A DNA stretch of 52,842 nucleotides from Flavobacterium sp. UBA6195 (lineage in GTDB: Bacteria; Bacteroidota; Bacteroidia; Flavobacteriales; Flavobacteriaceae). A program made the translations under genes and the position numbers. Below the pieces are notes generated by a model, which ran no database searches, was not told the origin of the DNA, and was given only the letters and a program-made list of their open reading frames with translations. Positions within the stretch are counted from its first letter, which is position 1. Each line of letters starts with the position of its first letter. Positions 40,765 through 47,655 of the stretch are shown piece by piece. The stretch lies in NCBI RefSeq assembly GCF_002422095.1, contig NZ_DITB01000059.1, forward strand, positions 1 through 52,842, in the 5' to 3' direction.

Positions 40765-40803
40765 TTATTGTAATTGAACTTGTTCTTGAGTTTGCCCTTG
40801 AAC
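40765..40803. repeat. Period-6 NNNCAA repeat forming the MATE C-terminus
   Basis: On the plus strand TTG recurs in exact 6-base register at 40768, 40774, 40780, 40786, 40792 and 40798, so the minus strand reads six NNNCAA units and then TAA. In frame this is the dipeptide run X-Gln six times. GTTCAAGGGCAAA is shared exactly with 29493-29505. Confidence 0.75.
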
Positions 40804-42162
40804 TAGTTTTTTCGTTAAGTAATTAAAGCGAATATACAAAAATATCGCGGCTGCTGTTAATCCAGCTAAAAGTCCAATCCAAACACCAATGGCTTTTAAT
40901 TCGGTTTCTAATCCTAAATATATTGAGATTGGAAATCCAATTACCCAATAGGCTACAAACGTAATATACATCGGGATTTTCGCATCTTGCAAACCACGAA
41001 GCGCTCCTAAAACCACCACTTGTAAACCATCTGAAATTTGAAAAACAGCCGCTACTAAAAGTAAGTTAGCCGAAATTGCGATTACTTCTAAGTTTTCGGT
41101 TAGGTTTTTCACATCATTGATATCTACGAAAATATAGGGTAAACTTGTGTGTAATAACACAAATAATAAGGCGAAAACCACTTCGATAATTACCGTTAGT
41201 AAGAAGATGGAAATTGCTACTTTTCGTAAGGTAACATAATCATTTAATCCTTTTTGGTTTCCAATACGAATCATAGCTGTAACGCTCAATCCCATGGCAA
41301 ACATGAAGGTTAACGAAGCCAAACTCAACGCAATTTGATTCGCTGCCTGACTTGTTGTTCCAATCATTCCACATAACCAAATGGCTCCAGTAAATAAAGC
41401 GACTTCAAAAAACATTTGCATGGCAGAAGGCATTCCAATTTTAATGATTTTTTGGTTGACTTCTTTCTTAATTTCTTTTAAGCTAAATCCTTTAAAATAG
41501 GGATGGAATTTCGGTTTTAAATTCATCATGTAGTGCATAAAACCTAACATCACAAATCGAGAAGCAATAGTTCCAATGGCTGCTCCAACGATACCTAATT
41601 GTGGAAAAATCCAAATTCCATAGATTAAAAAATAGTTTAATGTAACGTTGGTAATATTTCCAATAATGGTTGCCCACATTGAATATTTTGTTTCGCTCAA
41701 TCCATCAGCAAATTGTTTGTACGCTTGGTACATAATTAGCGGAATTAACGAAAAACCAACGATATCAAGATAGGGTTTTGCCATTTCTACTACAGCTTCG
41801 GGTTGCCCCATGTATGCAATAAGAGGTTTCGAAAAGAAAATCAAGGTAAATAAAGCGACACCTAAAATCGTACACAAATACAACCCATGATGAAACGCAG
41901 AACGACCACCAGCTACATCATTTTTTCCATCAGATTCGGCAACTAAAGGTGTGATAGCAGTTGAAAATCCAATTCCCAAAGACATCGCAATGAACACAAA
42001 ACTGTTTCCTAATGACACAGCTGCTAATTCGGTTGGGCCTAATTTTCCCACCATGATATTATCCACAATTCCAACAACGGTATGACCTAACATTCCTAAA
42101 ATAATAGGGTAGGCGAGTTTTAAGTTTTGTGAAAATTCTTTAGAGTAGTCGGAAAAAGTCAT
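40765..42162 (-). CDS. MATE-family efflux transporter
   Basis: A 465-aa inner-membrane drug or cation antiporter with 12 predicted helices in two halves. Family segments: LAYPIILGMLGHTVVGIVDN, MVGKLGPTELAAVSLGNSFV and GFSTAITPLVAESDGKND. The start is the ATG at 42162 (MTFSDYSKEF); the longer frame from 42207 would begin upstream of the -7 element at 42179-42186 and adds a Cys/Tyr-rich, non-conserved stretch. The last 13 residues (LVQGQTQEQVQLQ) are encoded by the period-6 NNNCAA repeat, which also yields the TAA stop. Confidence 0.94.
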   Translation of the reverse strand: MTFSDYSKEFSQNLKLAYPIILGMLGHTVVGIVDNIMVGKLGPTELAAVSLGNSFVFIAMSLGIGFSTAITPLVAESDGKNDVAGGRSAFHHGLYLCTILGVALFTLIFFSKPLIAYMGQPEAVVEMAKPYLDIVGFSLIPLIMYQAYKQFADGLSETKYSMWATIIGNITNVTLNYFLIYGIWIFPQLGIVGAAIGTIASRFVMLGFMHYMMNLKPKFHPYFKGFSLKEIKKEVNQKIIKIGMPSAMQMFFEVALFTGAIWLCGMIGTTSQAANQIALSLASLTFMFAMGLSVTAMIRIGNQKGLNDYVTLRKVAISIFLLTVIIEVVFALLFVLLHTSLPYIFVDINDVKNLTENLEVIAISANLLLVAAVFQISDGLQVVVLGALRGLQDAKIPMYITFVAYWVIGFPISIYLGLETELKAIGVWIGLLAGLTAAAIFLYIRFNYLTKKLVQGQTQEQVQLQ

Positions 42163-42178
42163 TTTGGCAATTTTGTGG

Positions 42179-42186
42179 CAAAGGTA
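42179..42186 (-). promoter_or_regulatory. Predicted -7 element TACCTTTG of the MATE gene
   Basis: Exact minus-strand TAnnTTTG match, 16 bases before the ATG at 42162; it rules against the start at 42207. Confidence 0.55.
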
Positions 42187-42206
42187 ATAATTTGAAAAGG
42201 ATTTCA

Positions 42207-42243
42207 AGAAAAAACCTGTCAGGATGTAAATCGAGACAGGTTT
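42207..42243 (-). terminator. Terminator of the LolD-type ABC ATPase gene
   Basis: Minus strand: AAACCTGTC (42243-42235 complement) pairs with GACAGGTTT (42220-42212 complement), followed by a T8 run. Confidence 0.8.
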
Positions 42244-42261
42244 AAAAGTTATGTTTTTAAC

Positions 42262-42963
42262 TTACTTTTTAATATTAGGATTCATCGTGTCACTTTCAAT
42301 AAGTCCGTCACGTAAACGAATGATTCTGTGTGCGTAGGCTGCAATATCTTCTTCATGCGTTACCAAGATTACAGTGTTTCCATTGGCGTGAATTTCGTTG
42401 AATAAATTCATAATTTCCACCGAAGTTTTACTGTCTAAGTTTCCGGTAGGCTCATCGGCTAAAATGATAGAAGGTTTGTTTACCAAAGCTCTTGCCACCG
42501 CTACACGCTGACGTTGACCACCCGATAACTGATTTGGTTTGTGATCCATTCTATCGTTCAAACCAACTTGTGTCAGTACTTCAGTAGCGCGTTCCACACG
42601 TTCCGATTTAGAATGACCCGCGTATACCATTGGTAAAGCCACATTATCCAAAGCCGTTGTTCTAGGCATTAAGTTGAATGTTTGAAAAACGAATCCAATT
42701 TCTTTATTACGAATTCCTGCCAATTCATCGTCTTGCATTTCACTTACATGTTTTCCGTTCAAAACATAAGTTCCAGAAGTTGGCGTGTCTAAACAACCTA
42801 AAATATTCATCAAAGTGGATTTTCCAGAACCAGAAGGTCCCATTAAAGCTACATATTCGCCTTTATTGATTTCTAAATCGATGCCTTTTAAAACATACAC
42901 GATTTCGTTTCCTAAAGGGAAATCTCTTTTGATATTGGTTATTTTAATTAACGGATTTGCCAT
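42262..42963 (-). CDS. ABC transporter ATP-binding protein, LolD/MacB type
   Basis: A 233-aa ATPase of the MacB/LolD/FtsE class, which powers lipoprotein release or transenvelope mechanotransmission instead of uptake. Walker A is GPSGSGKST, signature LSGGQRQRVAVARAL, Walker B ILADEPTGNLDS, H-loop LVTHEED; MSEMQDDELAGIRNKEIGFV and FQTFNLMPRTTALDNVALP are typical of the group. No permease is adjacent; it must pair with one encoded elsewhere. Preceded by a short repeat hairpin and followed by a good terminator, it is monocistronic or the last gene of an operon with the methyltransferase. Confidence 0.93.
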   Translation of the reverse strand: MANPLIKITNIKRDFPLGNEIVYVLKGIDLEINKGEYVALMGPSGSGKSTLMNILGCLDTPTSGTYVLNGKHVSEMQDDELAGIRNKEIGFVFQTFNLMPRTTALDNVALPMVYAGHSKSERVERATEVLTQVGLNDRMDHKPNQLSGGQRQRVAVARALVNKPSIILADEPTGNLDSKTSVEIMNLFNEIHANGNTVILVTHEEDIAAYAHRIIRLRDGLIESDTMNPNIKK

Positions 42964-42983
42964 AATGAAATTAGAATTTAGCC

Positions 42984-43001
42984 TCTCGACTTCGCTCGAG
43001 A
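42984..43001. repeat. Short GC-rich palindromic repeat (TCTCGA...TCGAGA)
   Basis: TCTCGA (42984-42989) and TCGAGA (42996-43001) enclose CTTCGC. It is much richer in GC than the surrounding intergenic sequence and sits 20 bases upstream of the ATPase start. It resembles dispersed repeats of Bacteroidota, but I saw only one copy in this window. Confidence 0.5.
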
Positions 43002-43059
43002 TGACAATATTATTGATATAACACTATTATAAGTAGAAAAAGAAAGGAATTTGTTACAA

Positions 43060-43887
43060 CTAAAAACGAATTCTTTCAAACAAGTGAGAACTTATGGTTT
43101 TACTCGAATTGATGATGAAATGTTCTTTTTCTTGTTCAGCTCTAAAAAACACAATTCCCCATTGAAAAGTATCAATCGTAACGGAAACTTTTGGATGGTT
43201 TTTTATGATTTCCCAAGCTTCTTCCATATCAGATGACCAATGGATGTCATCGAATATCCAAACGGAATCATTTGAAATCGTTGGGAGTAAAGCCTCAAAA
43301 TAATCTAAAGTCGCTTTTTTGGAATGGTTGCCATCGAAATAAATTAGGTGATGGGTGATGGGTGAAAGGTTAAGGGTTTTGAAATAGCTTGAAAATTCTG
43401 TATTGACAAATTCAACGTTTTGAAAATTTGAATTTTGCCCTTGTAATTGAATTTGTGCTTGCTTTTGCGTATTCGGACAACCTTCTAAAGTGATAATGTC
43501 CGAATTTTTATTTCCCAATGAAAGTGCAGAAGTCGCTAATCCTAAAGAAGTTCCAATTTCTAAAATGCTTTTTGGTTGAAAATAGCGAACGATTCTAAAA
43601 AGAAATTCTGCATTTTTTGGAGTAATTCCAGCAGTTTGTGCAATTTTTGAAATTTCTCTTGTATTCGATTTAAAAACTCTTGAACCTGCACCAAAATCGG
43701 TAACTTCAATTGTGTTTTTATTTTCTAAAAGCGATTTTCGATACGATTTTAATACTTCGTATTCTGGATATTTGGTAGTATCATAAAAACATTTCGTAAC
43801 CAAATCAAACACAAATGGCGAATGCACTCCATGTTCGTTTTTGGAATTAAGAAGGAATTTTAGGTATGATTTTATTTGTTGTAACAC
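43060..43887 (-). CDS. Class I SAM-dependent methyltransferase
   Basis: A 275-aa cytosolic methyltransferase. The SAM-binding motif I is ILEIGTSLGLATSAL, followed by DIITLEGCPNT, and LIYFDGNHSKKATLDYFEAL matches the O-methyltransferase/Methyltransf_24 type. The N-terminal part NEHGVHSPFVFDLVTKCFYD is strongly flavobacterial-looking. The start is GTG at 43887, which lies inside the repeat element at 43881-43991; no ATG fits. Residues in QKQAQIQLQGQ, just after the SAM motif, come from a period-6 NNNCAA repeat. The substrate is unknown. Confidence 0.88.
   Translation of the reverse strand: MLQQIKSYLKFLLNSKNEHGVHSPFVFDLVTKCFYDTTKYPEYEVLKSYRKSLLENKNTIEVTDFGAGSRVFKSNTREISKIAQTAGITPKNAEFLFRIVRYFQPKSILEIGTSLGLATSALSLGNKNSDIITLEGCPNTQKQAQIQLQGQNSNFQNVEFVNTEFSSYFKTLNLSPITHHLIYFDGNHSKKATLDYFEALLPTISNDSVWIFDDIHWSSDMEEAWEIIKNHPKVSVTIDTFQWGIVFFRAEQEKEHFIINSSKTISSHLFERIRF
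43435..43470. repeat. Period-6 NNNCAA repeat inside the methyltransferase gene
   Basis: Plus-strand TTG in exact 6-base register at 43435, 43441, 43447, 43453, 43459 and 43465; the minus strand reads NNNCAA units, encoding X-Gln pairs (QKQAQIQLQGQ). TTCAATTACAA is shared with the repeat at 40765-40803. Confidence 0.7.
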
Positions 43888-43991
43888 GAAGTTTCACAAA
43901 GTTTGGCACAAAGCTACACAAAGGAATTATAAGAAAAAAAACTTAGTGACACTTTGTGTTAAACTTAGTGTTACATTGTGAAACTTTACTC
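43881..43991. repeat. Word-repeat inverted element filling the gene junction
   Basis: The left half carries GTAACAC, AAGTTTCACAA and CACAAAG words; the right half carries their complements ACTTTGTG, CTTAGTG, GTGTTAC and TTGTGAAACTT. It spans the whole gap between the Uup-like ABC-F stop (43986-43988, inside it) and the methyltransferase GTG start (43885-43887, inside it). Confidence 0.65.
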
Positions 43992-45848
43992 CATTTTACT
44001 CGATAGTTCAAACCAGCGCTCTTCTTTTTCTTCTAAAGATTTGATGATTTTTTGTAATTCGTTTGCTTTGGCTTCAATTTTATCATCTGAAACTTTTCCG
44101 TCGGCGAATTCTTGTTCGATTTGTTTTTTATTGTATTCTAAATCTTTGATTTCTTTTTCAATTTTATTGAATTCCTTTTGTTCATTGAAACTCAAACCAG
44201 TTGAAGCCGTTTGCTTTTCTTTCCAATTTGTTTTTTCAGTACTTACCGAATTCAAAACTTTAGGTTCAGCCGAATCTTCATACGCTCTAAAATCCGAGTA
44301 ATTTCCTGGGAAATCTTCAATTTCACCTTCACCTCTAAAAACAAATAAGTGATCTACGATTTTATCCATGAAATATCTATCGTGACTCACCACTAACAAA
44401 CAGCCTGGATAATCTAAAAGAAAACTTTCTAATACATTTAAAGTTACAATATCCAAATCATTTGTTGGCTCATCCAAAATCAAGAAATTGGGATTTTGAA
44501 TTAAAACCGTACATAAATACAAACGTTTCAATTCGCCACCACTTAATTTTTCAACGTAATCGTATTGTTTTTTGGCATCAAATAAAAAGCGTTCCAATAA
44601 TTGTGAAGCCGAAATGATTTTCCCTTTCGTCAACGGAATATATTCGCCATATTCTTTGATGATATCGATAACTTTTTGACCTGGTTTTGGATTGATTCCA
44701 CTTTGGGTGTAATAGCCAATTTTAATCGTGTCACCAATAATTACTTTACCCGAATCAGGTTGCATGGTTTGGGTTAAAATGTTCAAGAAAGTCGATTTTC
44801 CTGTTCCGTTTTTACCAATTATTCCAATGCGTTCACCACGTTGAAAAGAATAGGAAAATTCGTTTAAAATGGTTCTGTCAGGGAATTTTTTATGCACTTT
44901 TACCATTTCTATAATCTTGCTTCCCATGCGCTCCATGTTGATTTCGAGCTCTACAACATTTTCTTTTCTGCGACTTTCGGCAACTGCTTTGATTTTATAA
45001 AAATCATCTTGACGCGATTTCGATTTGGTAGTTCTTGCTTTTGGTTGACGACGCATCCAAGCCAATTCCTTTACGAATAAGTTTTGCGCTTTGTCTATAG
45101 TAGCATTTTCTGAAGCCAAACGTTCTTCTTTTTTGGCTAAATAATAGGAATAATTCCCTTTGTATTGGTATATTTTTCCGTTATCTAATTCGATGATTTC
45201 ATTACAAACACGTTCTAAAAAGAAACGGTCGTGCGTAACCATAAACAAAGTGATGTTTTCTTTAGCAAAATAATCTTCTAACCATTCAATCATCTCTAAA
45301 TCTAAGTGATTGGTTGGCTCGTCTAAAATTAATAAATCGGGTTTGCTAATCAAAATAATCGCTAATGACAAACGCTTTTTTTGTCCACCCGACATGTTTT
45401 TGACTTTCATTTTCAAGTCTTCCAACTTCAGTTTGTACAAAATTTGCTTGAATTGCGTTTCAAAATCCCAAGCGTTATGGCGGTCCATATCATCAAAAGC
45501 TCTTTGATAAGCTTCTTCGTCATTCGGGTTTTCTAAAGCTTTTTCGTAGCGTTCAATTACTTTCAGAATTTCATTATCCGAAGCAAAAATATTTTCTTCA
45601 ATGGTTAATTCATCTTGCAAATTATTGTTTTGCGACAAAAATGCCATGTTAATCTCTTTTCGAATAATAACTTGACCAGTATCGGGCTCGTCCAAACCAT
45701 TAATCATGTTCATAATGGTGGTCTTTCCCGAACCGTTTTTAGCGATAAAAGCTATTTTTTGATCTTTGTTAATTCCAAACGAAACGTTGTCAAACAAAAC
45801 ACGTTCGCCATAAGATTTTGAGATATTTTCGACTGATAGGTAATTCAT
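43986..45848 (-). CDS. ABC-F family ATPase, Uup-like
   Basis: A 620-aa soluble twin-ATPase of the Uup type, which acts on ribosomes or branched DNA in other bacteria. First domain: GSGKTTIMN, MSGGQKKRLSLA, LLILDEPTNHLD. Second domain: GKNGTGKST, LSGGELKRLYLC, LILDEPTNDLD. The last 70-80 residues (about 545-620) form a coiled coil (NKIEKEIKDLEYNKKQIEQE), the mark of Uup as opposed to EttA or YbiT. It is the second ABC-F of the window. Its stop codon lies in the repeat element at 43881-43991. A -7 element TATTTTTG at 45888-45895 lies 39 bases upstream. Confidence 0.93.
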   Translation of the reverse strand: MNYLSVENISKSYGERVLFDNVSFGINKDQKIAFIAKNGSGKTTIMNMINGLDEPDTGQVIIRKEINMAFLSQNNNLQDELTIEENIFASDNEILKVIERYEKALENPNDEEAYQRAFDDMDRHNAWDFETQFKQILYKLKLEDLKMKVKNMSGGQKKRLSLAIILISKPDLLILDEPTNHLDLEMIEWLEDYFAKENITLFMVTHDRFFLERVCNEIIELDNGKIYQYKGNYSYYLAKKEERLASENATIDKAQNLFVKELAWMRRQPKARTTKSKSRQDDFYKIKAVAESRRKENVVELEINMERMGSKIIEMVKVHKKFPDRTILNEFSYSFQRGERIGIIGKNGTGKSTFLNILTQTMQPDSGKVIIGDTIKIGYYTQSGINPKPGQKVIDIIKEYGEYIPLTKGKIISASQLLERFLFDAKKQYDYVEKLSGGELKRLYLCTVLIQNPNFLILDEPTNDLDIVTLNVLESFLLDYPGCLLVVSHDRYFMDKIVDHLFVFRGEGEIEDFPGNYSDFRAYEDSAEPKVLNSVSTEKTNWKEKQTASTGLSFNEQKEFNKIEKEIKDLEYNKKQIEQEFADGKVSDDKIEAKANELQKIIKSLEEKEERWFELSSKME

Positions 45849-45887
45849 TCTTATAATTTAGAATTCTGAAGTTAGAATTTAGAAGTG

Positions 45888-45895
45888 CAAAAATA
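45888..45895 (-). promoter_or_regulatory. Predicted -7 element TATTTTTG of the Uup-like gene
   Basis: Exact minus-strand TAnnTTTG match, 39 bases before the ATG at 45848. The leader repeats TAGAATT three times. Confidence 0.5.
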
Positions 45896-45928
45896 GTTTA
45901 TTGTAATTAAAGATTATAGATTATTTCT

Positions 45929-45936
45929 TAACTTTG
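45929..45936 (+). promoter_or_regulatory. Predicted -7 element TAACTTTG of the toxin-antitoxin operon
   Basis: Exact TAnnTTTG match. The GTG at 45936 overlaps it, so the antitoxin must start later, at the ATG 45951. Confidence 0.5.
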
Positions 45937-45950
45937 TGAAAATGCATTTT

Positions 45951-46154
45951 ATGACTTCCAAAAAGAAAAATAAAATAGAAGAACCAATAGAAGCTTACGA
46001 AGTAACCGCAAAGAGTGAGGCTACTTCCGAAGAATTACATCCTGTTTTGGTTCAATTACTTGAAAAATCCATCAAAGAAATTGAAGAAGGAAAGACATTC
46101 ACACACGAAGAGGTTATGCGAATGACTAAAGAAAAATATCCATTTTTGAAATGA
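45951..46154 (+). CDS. Probable antitoxin of a RelE/ParE-type module
   Basis: A 67-aa charged protein (from MTSKKKNKIEEPIEAYEV). The second half LVQLLEKSIKEIEEGKTFTH and EEVMRMTKEKYPFLK fits the toxin-wrapping tail of small antitoxins; the N-terminus is basic and could bind DNA, but no ribbon-helix-helix or HTH is clear. The toxin ATG overlaps its stop as ATGA, the usual antitoxin-first coupling. The start at 45951 is chosen because two earlier in-frame starts lie at or next to the -7 element. Antitoxin identity is inferred mainly from position and size. Confidence 0.75.
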   Translation: MTSKKKNKIEEPIEAYEVTAKSEATSEELHPVLVQLLEKSIKEIEEGKTFTHEEVMRMTKEKYPFLK

Positions 46155-46453
46155 ATTTTAAAGTAATATGGACTTCAACTGCTAAAAATTCATATCATGA
46201 GGAAATTGATTTTATTTATCTCAAATGGAATTCAAAAGAAGTTGTTAAGTTCGAAAAGCTTGTTGTTGAAGAAATAGAAAGAATAGTTTTAAATCCATTA
46301 ATTGGTAAAATAAGTTATAATGATTTTTATTCTTTGTCAATATCTAAACAAACGACATTATTTTACAAAATAGATAAAGATTCAAATATAATTGAGTTGT
46401 TATTGTTTTGGAATAATTTGAAAAATCCCCAAGATTTAATTTCACTTTTATAA
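46151..46453 (+). CDS. RelE/ParE-family toxin-like protein
   Basis: A 100-aa protein with the RelE/ParE layout: VIWTSTAKNSYHEEIDFIYL (first strand and long helix), VVEEIERIVLNPLIGKISYN, then C-terminal strands TTLFYKIDKDSNIIELLLFW. The strand-helix order and length are right for ParE-type toxins that act on gyrase; RelE-type catalytic residues cannot be confirmed. It overlaps the antitoxin by 4 bases, and its TAA overlaps the ATG of the glycosyltransferase by 1 base, so the three genes form one transcript with coupled translation. Confidence 0.82.
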   Translation: MNFKVIWTSTAKNSYHEEIDFIYLKWNSKEVVKFEKLVVEEIERIVLNPLIGKISYNDFYSLSISKQTTLFYKIDKDSNIIELLLFWNNLKNPQDLISLL

Positions 46454-47571
46454 TGCAACTATCCGTAATCATTCTCAACTATAATGTGCGCTATTTTTTA
46501 GAGCAATGTGTGCTCAGTGTTCAAAAAGCATTGGAAGACATTGATGGTGAGATTATTATCATTGATAATGCTTCGTCAGATGATAGTTGTGAGATGATGA
46601 AAACCAAATTTCCGCACATCAAACTCATTGAAAACGCAGCTAATTTAGGTTTCCCAAAAGGAAATAATATAGGGGTCGCTCAAGCGAAAGGCGATTATGT
46701 TTGTATTTTGAATCCAGATACTGTGGTTGCGGAGGATACGTTTTCTAAAATACTGAACACTAAAAACTGGCAACTGAACATTGGTATTATTGGTTGTAAA
46801 TTAATCGATGGCGCTGGAAATTTTCTTCCCGAAAGTAAACGTGGTGTTCCAACTCCTTGGGTGGCTTTTACCAAGATTTTCGGATTGTATAAAATTTCGA
46901 ATTATTTCGGAAAATATTACGCCCAACATTTATCAGAAAACGAATCAGGAAAAGTGGATATTTTAGTTGGAGCTTTTATGATGATGAAACGCGAATTGTA
47001 TCTCAAAGTTGGTGGTTTTGATGAAAATTGCTTTATGTATTCGGATGATATCGATTTGAGTTATTTAGTTTTGAAAACAGGAAAATCGAATTATTATTTT
47101 CATGAAACTTCGGTGATTCATTATAAAGGAGAAAGTACCGTTCGCGATGGAACCTATATGAAACGTTTCAGAGAAGCGATGCAATTTTTCTATAAAAAAC
47201 ACTTCAATAAATCATGGTTTTTTGATGTGATGATGCAAGTGGGAAGTTTTGTTTTTAGTCTTTTGAAGAAGAATCAACAAAAGAATGAAGTTCGAATTAT
47301 TGAGGAATACGTCATTTTTTCAAAAGGGAATTTAAGAATAAATCTTCCTCAAAAAACAACTTATTTGTCTGATTTTAATCAATTTGTAAATCAGCAACAA
47401 AAAAACATTGAAATAATATTTGATACGACTACTTTTAGTTTTGCTGAAATTATTACTTTTATGCAGTTAAATAAGAGTAAAAATCTAAGTTTTAAGAATT
47501 ATATTTCGAGTTCGAATTACCTAATTGGAAGCAATAATTCGAATGATAGAGGACAAATAATTTTGTTGTAA
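46453..47571 (+). CDS. Family 2 glycosyltransferase (rhamnosyltransferase-like)
   Basis: A 372-aa GT-A fold glycosyltransferase for surface polysaccharide. The N-terminus LSVIILNYNVRYFLEQCVLS, IIIIDNASSDDS, NLGFPKGNNIGVAQAKGDYV and the metal-binding LNPDTVV are GT2 hallmarks; a further conserved GGFDENCFMYSDDIDLSYLV follows. A C-terminal extension of about 110 residues contains a basic stretch (LLKKNQQKNEVR) and a poorly conserved domain. The WbbL-like order suggests a rhamnosyl or related transferase, but the sugar is unknown. It overlaps the toxin gene (TAATG), which is unusual. Confidence 0.9.
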   Translation: MQLSVIILNYNVRYFLEQCVLSVQKALEDIDGEIIIIDNASSDDSCEMMKTKFPHIKLIENAANLGFPKGNNIGVAQAKGDYVCILNPDTVVAEDTFSKILNTKNWQLNIGIIGCKLIDGAGNFLPESKRGVPTPWVAFTKIFGLYKISNYFGKYYAQHLSENESGKVDILVGAFMMMKRELYLKVGGFDENCFMYSDDIDLSYLVLKTGKSNYYFHETSVIHYKGESTVRDGTYMKRFREAMQFFYKKHFNKSWFFDVMMQVGSFVFSLLKKNQQKNEVRIIEEYVIFSKGNLRINLPQKTTYLSDFNQFVNQQQKNIEIIFDTTTFSFAEIITFMQLNKSKNLSFKNYISSSNYLIGSNNSNDRGQIILL

Positions 47572-47610
47572 AAAATTATTGAATTCTTGGAAAAACGAAC
47601 GAAAAATTAG

Positions 47611-47618
47611 TATTTTTG
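47611..47618 (+). promoter_or_regulatory. Predicted -7 element TATTTTTG of the E2 gene
   Basis: Exact TAnnTTTG match followed by C, with TTG at 47587-47589 about 21 bases upstream. Leader 37 bases. Confidence 0.6.
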
Positions 47619-47655
47619 CAAACCAAATACAAAAACACAACTTTAGTTTAAAGAT

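Noticed and set aside
42163..42207. Longer MATE N-terminus from 42207
   Set aside because: The -7 element TACCTTTG at 42179-42186 lies downstream of that start, so the message would not contain it.
45936..45950. GTG or first ATG as antitoxin start
   Set aside because: GTG overlaps the predicted -7 box, and the first ATG is only a few bases from the expected transcription start; ATG 45951 is preferred.
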